Assembly (NCBI RefSeq): GCF_910592395.1 | Contig: NC_088316.1 | Location: 11,410,001-11,470,000 of the forward strand | Source of the DNA: Lineus longissimus | Lineage: Eukaryota > Nemertea > Pilidiophora > Heteronemertea > Lineidae | DNA length: 60,000 nucleotides | Reading direction: 5' to 3' | Part shown: positions 53,455 through 60,000 of the stretch, in pieces | Layout: each line of letters begins with the position of its first letter | How positions within the stretch are numbered: the stretch's first letter is position 1 | Notes under the pieces: generated by a model | Database searches by the model: none | Told to the model about the DNA's origin: nothing | The model's input: only the letters and a program-made list of their open reading frames with translations | Translations under genes and position numbers: made by a program

Positions 53455-54531
53455 GTACTACGTCCATTTCTGTGGACGTCTCCTGAGTTGGTTAACGTCG
53501 TATCTTACAAATAGGAAGCAGAGAGTTGTGATTAATGGCTCGGAGTCATCACTTTTAGATGTACTGTCTGGTGTGCCGCAAGGGTCAATTTTAGGCCCTC
53601 TTTTATTCTTATTGTACGTAAATGATATTGCTGAGGTCGTTAGTGACGGTACTGCCATGGATCTTTTTGCTGATGATTCCAAAATGTGTAGGGAGATAGA
53701 GTCTGTAACCGACTGTCTGCTACTTCAGACCGACCTTGATAAATTGTACGCTTGGAGTAAACGGTGGGGCATGACATTTAGCCCAAGCAAATGCATGGTC
53801 ATGAGTGTTACTAGGAAGTTAAATCCGACACACTTCTTTTACAATATCAATGGTTTTGCATTGTCTCGGGTTGGTAAATTCAAGGATCTTGGTATTGTCT
53901 TTTCTTCGGACCTGTCATGGTCATCTCATGTCAATGGTATTGCAAGCAGTGCAAGTAGAATGTGGGGTATGATCAGGCGTGCATGCGGGCGTACTGCAGA
54001 CGTTAATTTGAATATCATGTTGTATAAATCACTTGTGCGTAGTCGCCTTGAATATGGTACGGTGGTATTCGACACACATGTGCGACGTGATCTTGAAACT
54101 TTAGAGCGTGTCCAGCGGAGGGTGACTCGTCACATTTTAGGCCCTGATATGCCATATGTGGAGCGTCTGCGAGCGTTGTCTCTGCTGCCCCTGTCGTACC
54201 GTCGGGAAATCAAGGATCTAGTTTTTATGCACGATTCTTATTATAATGTCCTGGATTTTAATGCACGTTTTTATATAACCCCGGCTGTAAGGGGCGACGG
54301 TTTACGACTGGCGCAGCCGAGATTCCACTCGGAGACGTTCGGTGCCTCATACTGGGTGAGGACACCGAAGCTGTGGAACAGCCTCCCGGTCCAATTACAT
54401 AATTTGAAAAAAAAATGCATTTTAAATCGTCCCTTAATGTTTATTATTTTGACAGGTTGGATCGTTTGGATGTCGACGACATGTGCACTTTCGTCACTTT
54501 CTGCCGTTGTGCAAACTGTCGGCCCACTTAG
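53455..54531 (+). pseudogene. LINE ORF2 C-terminal half
   Basis: RT from LLSWLTSYLTNRKQRVVING through LSGVPQGSILGPLLFLLYVN, the intact box LFADDSKM, WSKRWGMTFSPSKCMVM, FKDLGIVFSSDLSWSSHV and the connection YGTVVFDTHVRRDLETLERV, QRRVTRHILG, PKLWNSLPVQ. An A-run at 54407-54415 changes frame; the other frame continues FKSSLNVYYFDRLDRFDV and ends CTFVTFCRCANCRPT at TAG 54529. That end is a Cys cluster (CX6CXCX2C). The slip in the A-run is the only visible damage after the 5' truncation. Confidence 0.8.
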
Positions 54532-54712
54532 TGCGCATGTCGCCGGCACCCCGACGACACAACCCATATTATCTGGTGCCATATAATAGGTCTCGACCTA
54601 CATGGTTACCTGTGTAATGCATGTACGTTTTATTTTGTTCATAATTCAATGTCTTGTCATGTTATATCAAATATTGTACATGTATTTTACACGAATAAAT
54701 AAATAAATAAAT
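53455..54712 (+). mobile_element. CR1-like LINE, 5' truncated, with 3' tail
   Basis: Starts within RT and ends with (AAAT)n at 54693-54712. Only the 3' half of ORF2 is present, the typical result of incomplete reverse transcription. Orientation is opposite to the host gene around it. Confidence 0.8.
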
Positions 54713-54719
54713 TCCCTAA

Positions 54720-54985
54720 ACTCGCTGTCCCAAGTAGCCCTTCTGATATTAGAATGCGACGGCGTCAGTTGAAATTTATACCACAGAGCTGAAGAAAAAA
54801 AAGGTTCCTGAGAATTTTTAGAGCTAGACGTTTTGAGCGACCTTTCTTCAGAATGTGGACTGTTACCATGTTATCGCAGTGGAACATGATTTTTCGACCT
54901 CGCCATTCACTACCCCATAACAGGGCAGCGACAATAATCGAAAAGAGTTCAAGATACGCCATGGAAAACTCGAGGTTGAGCATTG
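54720..54985 (-). pseudogene. RNase H fragment of a DIRS-like element
   Basis: Minus strand reads MAYLELFSIIVAALLWGSEW, FHCDNMVTVHILKKGRSKRL, ALKILRNLFFLQLCGINFN. The CDN with following Val and the LELF helix are RNase H landmarks of DIRS-type pol. It differs from the DIRS-like element at 3.6-8 kb, so it is another family. Its inner end (ctaaactcgctgtcccaagtagccc onward) recurs at 55558-55650. Confidence 0.55.
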
Positions 54986-55199
54986 TGCATGTTGGTTGAT
55001 TATTTCAGTTATGTAACTAATTTACATAACAATGCGCTCCATTGTTTTTAACCTCGTTAGCTCAGAGCCCGCTTATAGTTAATGCAGTTGATGAGGAAAA
55101 TTAAAACACCTGGTGTTGAGGTTTGATTGCTTGCCAACAAGTGTTTCTTTCGTCCAATCTGCAATAAAAATAGAGAAAGCTGTGTAGCCTTGGGTCCAT

Positions 55200-55219
55200 G
55201 GTGTAGCCGGGGGGGGGGG
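55200..55219. repeat. G-run
   Basis: gccgggggggggggg at about 55207-55220 near a Ty-like fragment; no coding meaning. Confidence 0.4.
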
Positions 55220-55557
55220 GTTCATCACTCTCCATTGACCTCGTTAAAACGACATCACGACGGCGTCACTTGCAACTTCGAATCGATTCTTGAAGAGAAT
55301 CGACTCGAACTACAGTGCAAATCTGCCATTGGTGACGTCTTTGGCGCCAAAAACTATTTCTGTTGACCTCGCTTCCATGAAAACTATGGAGAAAAGACCA
55401 CACAAATATCGAAATGTAAGATTATTTTGAGGAGGACTACCTTGGTCGATTCACTCTGCCACTCGCGCGAACTCGTCACAATCGTAATGTGATGACGACG
55501 ACAAGGATTGATTTTTGATATGGCGACGGGGAATTGTAATAGAGGGACTTCGTCCAT

Positions 55558-55700
55558 TCCCTAACCTCGCTGTCCCAAGTAGCCCTTCTGATATTAGATT
55601 CCGACAGCGTCAGTTGAAAATAATACCACAGAGCTGGAGAATAAAGACGTTCCTGAGAATTGCAGAGCTGGTCACTTCGGAAGATCTGGTACAAACTTAT
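55558..55700 (-). pseudogene. Second copy of the DIRS-like RNase H end
   Basis: tcgctgtcccaagtagcccttctgatattaga, cgtcagttgaaa and taccacagagctg match 54722-54800. On the minus strand it reads FILQLCGIIFN and then stops. The region from 54986 to 55557 separates the copies and shows no gene. Confidence 0.5.
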
Positions 55701-56284
55701 TTTTTGTATTGAACGCTGTTGATGATTTCACGGCATCGTAATAAAGCGAACTTTTGGCGTGATACAGATTAGTCTGATACTGCTGTTATCAATCCCATTT
55801 GCCGGCTGCAACGCGATTTGATCAATAGATGATAGTGATCAATAGATTGATGGATGTCGGTTGGACAGATCGAAAATTGCTTCTAAAAGGACCATATGGT
55901 TGATCAATTATCGGCAAAGCTATCGATTGAATTCTAAATTTCTATTTCACTTCAGGCGATCAGGAGGCTCCAGAATCAGACCGTGTTGTTTCTCGCCACA
56001 ACTGAGACAAAGACACTCTAATGTTCTTTGTAGTCCCCTTGATCGATGAGCAATAAGAAAACACACTGCCTCCACACCACTAAAATGTGAAAACGACATT
56101 AATACATGTACAATATAGTTATAGAGATATCAAAAGGTATATTTTTACAAATCGACACCTCAATGAATGCAACTGAGTTTGTCAGAAACCCACCATCATA
56201 ACAGCCAGAATGCAGTATGGCATTACATGTATATGACAATGAAGAGCCTACGTGTAGCATTATAGTCATAAAGATACGGCCCAC
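55701..56284. other. No gene seen
   Basis: AT-rich DNA without exon signals. Confidence 0.3.
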
Positions 56285-56437
56285 AGGGACCGGTTGTTAA
56301 AAACAAGTTATGTCACGAAAGTGGCGCTGTCGTTAACATAACGTAGCGTTAAGTCTAATGGCTTAACTGACAGAGATAACGCCAAGTTAAGATAACGCCA
56401 GCGTTAGTGATAAAATTTGTTTTGAACTACCGGGCCT
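56285..56437. mobile_element. MITE with GACCGGTTGTTAAAAACAA-type TIRs
   Basis: Left gggaccggttgttaaaaacaa and right tttgttttgaactaccgggcc, imperfect inverted repeats of about 20 bases. The interior holds inverted and direct copies of aacgc(t)aagtt-like words. Related to the element at 15182-15349. Confidence 0.6.
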
Positions 56438-57142
56438 AGGGGGAAAAGAATAAGAGCCCGTCTACTCTCATCTTGACCCTCAATGTATTGACATTGCTCA
56501 GCTGGGGGAGGCTACGGAGGCAATACTGCTGGAAGTTCAGTTTGATTTACGCTGTGTACTAGCAGCTCTTTCTGACCTTAAAAAGTTGGTCAAATTAGTC
56601 AAACATGTATGATGGGATGTTTCATGGATCCACCAAGTTATCATACAAATTAGGCCTACACAGGTCAAGGCGACATGGCTTTGAGCGAGGGACAAATATG
56701 GCGACCTGGAAATGCAACTACAAATAAGACTGATTTTCAAATCTTTTCCTCCGAACCGACTTTGGCATGGTAAGACATCCGAATTTCGACCTCAATCCAC
56801 AGCCTTCCGGCATGGTCAGAATATCACTAAGAGACGAATGGGTCAACTGTTTCCAACCCCTTTTCTCGCAACAGACAGTGGCACTGGCAGACATACGTGT
56901 CCATAGACATGTTGGGAAGGTAAACATGGTCCCCTGGAGAATCCTTCATTTAAGGCAAGGGTTTGTTTACAAACAGAGGTATACATTGCTAGCGCTGTAC
57001 AAAAGGTCAATGATGTACACAAAACTCGTTTATTTGGAGGAAATAAATAACCTAACTTAGTTTGAGCAAAGTCTTTCATATAAATTTATTTGAAAGACTC
57101 TGGTTTGAGTGATGAAAACATGTTCTTAACCATGTTCCTAGC
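56438..57142. other. No convincing gene
   Basis: A 97-codon frame at 56767-57060 includes ISLRDEWVNCFQPLFSQQTV and a gtaaac after HVGK, but I see no supporting acceptor or homology, so no gene is called. Confidence 0.3.
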
Positions 57143-57415
57143 AACATTACGGTCCTGAGTCGTCTGTGTGCAGCACCTCTCTTACTGCTCCAGCGCGGAT
57201 ACAATATCCGCGCAGCGCGCTCGGCATCTCACATCGCCTTCTGTCACTCCATCAGTATCTTGGGGAGCCTTCTGGTCCCATTCAAGACAGGTGTCCACAC
57301 ACCAATTACGCTGCTGATCTTATAAGGAGGAGTATGGGAAAGAAAGATCAAACGGGTATAGGAGAGTTGGAGAAGTTGGGTTGTTATTCCGCATATTTTT
57401 CGCTAATTATACCAC
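57143..57415. repeat. Second copy of the dispersed repeat at 45791-46145
   Basis: Shares acattacggtcctgagtcgtctgtg, gatacaatatccgcgcagcgcgctcggcatc and ggagagttggagaagttggg with the first copy. It stops near 57415, where a microsatellite follows. Confidence 0.65.
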
Positions 57416-57500
57416 AGTGTCCGTCGTCCTTCGTCGTCGTCGTCTTCGTCGTCGTCGTCGACTATCTGTGCCATTGTGTCAGACGCCAAGGGCTTCCTCA
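57416..57500 (-). repeat. (CGT)n microsatellite with family flanks
   Basis: gtccgtcgtccttcgtcgtcgtcgtcttcgtcgtcgtcgtcg at 57418-57461, then atctgtgccattgtgtcagacgcc. Similar in order to the other microsatellite-hairpin termini, but no hairpin is preserved. Confidence 0.5.
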
Positions 57501-57848
57501 TCCACAATAGACAACTACAATATATATACAGTATAACCACTGTAAATGACACCCTTGGGACTTACAAGTGCTGTGATTAGAGAGGTACTGTACTTGCTCT
57601 TCAAAAGATTCAGACTCGTATCTTTGACCAGCCCTACCAAAACATTTCCGAGTGAAATGACCATCGGCTGATTAAACGTTTTTCTTTTAAACTGAAAATG
57701 TGGAAAGAAAGAAGCACAGTCGGACTACTCTGGAAACACTAGTACGAATGTGTCTAAGTTAAAAAAGTTATCAAAATAAGTACTTATCTCTGATATTGTT
57801 TGGCGGCTGATCTTCCCCTTTCGACGTCCCTCTAATTATGCTGGCAAT
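57501..57848. other. No gene seen
   Basis: Flank of the LTR; nothing recognised. Confidence 0.3.
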
Positions 57849-57946
57849 TGTAAGGTTCAAGACGGTAAGATTAGGAGACAAGATAGCTGACGCCTTTATT
57901 GCCCATGCGCGACTCTTAAAGGTACCATGACCTGGTATGGCTTACA
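57849..57946 (-). repeat. 98-bp LTR of the Mag-like gypsy element (3' LTR)
   Basis: On the minus strand it begins TGTAAG and ends CTTACA, the standard inverted ends. It is preceded by a polypurine tract AAAGGGGAGA (57956-57947) and contains AATAAA (in gcaataaaggcg). Inner sequence matches the partial 5' LTR at 45722-45790. Ninety-eight bases is very short for an LTR, as in the Mag lineage. Confidence 0.8.
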
Positions 57947-58109
57947 TCTCCCCTTTAAGTTTACAAAATATAACTAACTAAACATGTAATCACACAAACT
58001 ACCTTTGACACAATAATAATAACTATAGATTGTCATAATGATTGTTCTTGTTCATGACTTCACTTTGTTACAGAGTCTCAAAGTTATTTCACATACTGTT
58101 CCTGACTAA

Positions 58110-59045
58110 TCAGGGCATACTCTCAATAAGCCTAGTAGGAGACTTGGCATTTCTACCCGAACGCCTAACACCTGTAGATTGAGGAAGCAACTGAGCTTGT
58201 CTAGGTTGATTTGTACCTGGTTGTGACTGGGTTGAACCTGGTTGTGACTGTTGCTCAACTTCATCGAATATGTTAGCATATTGCTCATCAGACAGACTAG
58301 TTGGTTCCTGTACATACTCTTCAGTAGTCTTTAACAAGTGTCTTTTATTTCGTCTGTTGACCCGATTGTCCTCAGTAACAATCTCATATGACCTGGGAGC
58401 CACTTCCCCTCTGACTTTTGCCTTAACATTCCACTGGGGTGGATGCCTAAGACGAACAACATCATTTGGTATAAGTGGTAACAAGCCTTTGGCAGATTTG
58501 TCATACTGAGCCTTCTGTTGTGCCCTCAACACTTTCATTTTCTGATCCACACCCGAGTCTGGCTCTGACCTAACAACTCTTGGGACTCTGGTCCTCAAAG
58601 GCCTATTGTACAACAGCTCCGCTGGAGACTTACCACACTTAAGTGGTGCTGCCCTGTATTGCAACAGCGCCAACTCAGGATCTTGATTACTCTCGATAGC
58701 CTTCATAATCAAACGCTTGACTATCTGAACCCCTTTTTCGGCTTTACCGTTTCTTTGTGGGTAACGTGGTGACGACGGGATGTGCTTGAACCCATAATGT
58801 CTTGCAAATTCTTTAAACTCATGACAGTCAAACTGAGGGCCATTATCTGTGACCACTATGTTCGGAATCCCGTGTCTACTGAAGATGCTCTTCATGTGCC
58901 TAATCACTGTTGAGAAGGTGGTGCTTTTGAGCTCAACTACTTCTGGGAAGTTAGAATGGTAGTCAATGAGTAACAGAAACTCCTTGTTTCGGATTTCAAA
59001 AAGGTCTGACCAATTCGTTCCCAAGGACCCTCCTGGACATAGGTA
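58110..59045 (-). CDS. Gypsy integrase core and C-terminal domain
   Basis: Catalytic triad: LLLIDYHSNF (Asp), VVTDNGPQFD (Asp), RNGKAEKGVQIV (Glu), spacing as in retroviral-type integrases. The C-terminus has VDQKMKVLRAQQKAQYD, NDVVRLRHPPQWN (a chromodomain-free GPY/F-like segment) and a basic tail. One base is lost at the start: GPWERIG lies in another frame from SDLFEIRNKEF. It inserts element DNA into the host genome. The HHCC finger and all of gag to RNase H are absent; the matching parts are at 45790-42533. Stop at 58110. Confidence 0.8.
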   Translation of the reverse strand, partial: YLCPGGSLGTNWSDLFEIRNKEFLLLIDYHSNFPEVVELKSTTFSTVIRHMKSIFSRHGIPNIVVTDNGPQFDCHEFKEFARHYGFKHIPSSPRYPQRNGKAEKGVQIVKRLIMKAIESNQDPELALLQYRAAPLKCGKSPAELLYNRPLRTRVPRVVRSEPDSGVDQKMKVLRAQQKAQYDKSAKGLLPLIPNDVVRLRHPPQWNVKAKVRGEVAPRSYEIVTEDNRVNRRNKRHLLKTTEEYVQEPTSLSDEQYANIFDEVEQQSQPGSTQSQPGTNQPRQAQLLPQSTGVRRSGRNAKSPTRLIESMP

Positions 59046-59306
59046 ATTTTCAACCTTTCTTTCGCAAGACAAGATGGCGGACCTCGAAGTGACCGGCATA
59101 TAATGAGCTCCGTGCTTTTTCCTCAATTTCTCTTGGAAGGAAGCTGTGTGCCGATTTTCTGTAAGTTCCAAAAGTTTCATGAAACTTCGGTGAACGCAAC
59201 AAGTTATTGCTGACTTTGAATAAGACTGGTAAGGCCGTTCGCGGTCTCGATACTTTATAAACCCATCGGGATACACTGAATGCATACATTCTTTATGGGT
59301 AGCCAT
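59046..59306 (-). CDS. ORF joined in frame to the integrase, unknown origin
   Basis: ATG at 59306 in a strong context (aagATGG) opens a frame that runs without a stop into the integrase core: MATHKECMHSVYPDGFIKYR, YQSYSKSAITCCVHRSFMKL, LRKKHGAHYMPVTSRSAILS, then ENYLCPGG. These 88 codons do not look like retroelement protein and match nothing I know. It may be coincidence, a host exon at the insertion point, or another repeat. Confidence 0.35.
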
Positions 59307-59337
59307 CTTTAAAAAAACAATCTCTGTATAAATACAT

Positions 59338-59969
59338 GTATCAATCAATCAATCAATTAAAATATTTATATAGCGCCTGATTCGAGGAAACAATTTGCTC
59401 GACTCTCAGGCGCTGTTGAAACAAGCATGCCTGAATAAGTGAGTTTTTAGAACGGCCTTGAAAGATACCACTGAATCCGCCTTGCGGATGGACGTAGGGA
59501 GTTGATTCCAGAGGTATGGAGCAGCCCTGCAGAATGCTCGGTCACCAAATGTCTTGCATTTGGTGCGCGGAACAATCAGCAAGGCGGCTCCATCTGAACG
59601 CAGAGAGTATGAGGTCCCCCGCTGTAGCTCAACCATATCACTCAGATAAGCAGGCGCAAGTCCATTGAGTGCCTTGTATGTGAGTAGAAGTATCTTGAAC
59701 TCAATTCGGGCCTTGACTGGGAGCCAATGGAGTCGCCTGATTATCGGAGTGATATGATCAAACTTAGGGACAAGGCAGACCACCCTTGCAGCAGCATTGA
59801 GAATGAGCTGCAACCTACTCGTCTGATGTTCAGTTATACCATACAGCAGAGAGTTACAGTAATCCAAGTGCGAAATGACAAATGTATGTATCAGAGTTTT
59901 GGTGGATTCAATACTGAGAACTTCCGAATCTGTCATAGTTTGTACAAACCCATGAAAGCTTTTGAACAA
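59338..59969 (-). mobile_element. L2/CR1-like LINE 3' end, running off the window
   Basis: ORF2 C-terminus on the minus strand (59969-59406) followed by a tail ggcgctatataaatatttta(attg)n at 59400-59338. The tail words and the protein end are typical of L2-type LINEs. The 5' part lies beyond 60000. Confidence 0.8.
59406..59969 (-). CDS. LINE ORF2 C-terminus
   Basis: 187 codons: SHLDYCNSLLYGITEHQTSR, LQLILNAAARVVCLVPKFDH, RLHWLPVKARIEFKILLLTY, KALNGLAPAYLSDMVEL, FGDRAFCRAAPYLWNQLPTS, FKAVLKTHLFRHAC. This is the thumb and C-terminal region of CR1/L2-type ORF2, with no RT catalytic box in view. The frame is intact, so this copy is fairly young or the break lies outside. Confidence 0.85.
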   Translation of the reverse strand: MFKSFHGFVQTMTDSEVLSIESTKTLIHTFVISHLDYCNSLLYGITEHQTSRLQLILNAAARVVCLVPKFDHITPIIRRLHWLPVKARIEFKILLLTYKALNGLAPAYLSDMVELQRGTSYSLRSDGAALLIVPRTKCKTFGDRAFCRAAPYLWNQLPTSIRKADSVVSFKAVLKTHLFRHACFNSA

Positions 59970-60000
59970 ACCCTGCTCACATGGGTCTCCATTGTCATGT

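Noticed and set aside
56767-57060. Host exon ending at gtaaac
   Set aside because: Reasonable frame but no acceptor and no recognisable protein; not enough to call.

Overview
Eukaryotic genomic DNA from an invertebrate, probably a marine deuterostome. The sequence shows introns, AATAAA signals, mono-, di- and trinucleotide microsatellites, frequent taggcct-type words, and a transposon mix of DIRS-like, Mag-like Ty3/gypsy, CR1/L2-like LINE, Tc1-like and many TIR elements. An echinoderm is my first guess and amphioxus or hemichordate the alternatives. This is inference from flavour and not a species call. There are no prokaryotic features.

Most of the window is layered mobile and repeat DNA. 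From left to right: the 3' end of a host gene (195-1090); an exon-like block ending in a 57-bp coding minisatellite (2803-3630); a DIRS-like retroelement with gag, RT/RNase H and the start of a tyrosine recombinase (about 3650-8000); a dead Tc1-like transposon (11681-13213); a GC-rich TIR element with a 6-bp target duplication (13363-14125); a family of 440-bp TIR elements, one split by another TIR element (15926-18878); two elements with ~300-bp tandem cores, a microsatellite and a terminal hairpin (19316-20430 and 21803-23712), resembling the pearl/HINE class; a long inverted repeat that holds the second of these (21622-25396); a 9-kb field of inverted, direct and tandem copies carrying a repeated G-run/C-run motif (25932-34317); a TIR element with a 169-bp satellite array (34454-36691).

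The right part has a degenerate LINE with both ORFs (37548-42441), the gag to integrase-zinc-finger part of a Mag-like gypsy element on the minus strand (45790-42533), a LINE 3' half (53455-54712), the integrase core plus a 98-bp LTR of the same gypsy family (59045-57849), and another LINE 3' end (59969-59338).

Host coding signal is sparse. The best is a minus-strand gene with three phase-compatible exons (53225-51621) that would encode a secreted or extracellular protein ending in a PAN/apple-like domain. There is also a kinase-like exon lacking the HRD motif (46245-46502), a possible small first exon (49829-49957) and a duplicated exon-like block (49395-49609 and 50888-51018).

The most useful leads are: splice acceptors in front of each DIRS-like ORF, with a phase-matched donor inside gag; the hairpin-microsatellite elements, one with its empty site preserved in the same window; the recurrent G-run/C-run motif; and the gypsy element present as two complementary, circularly permuted pieces.
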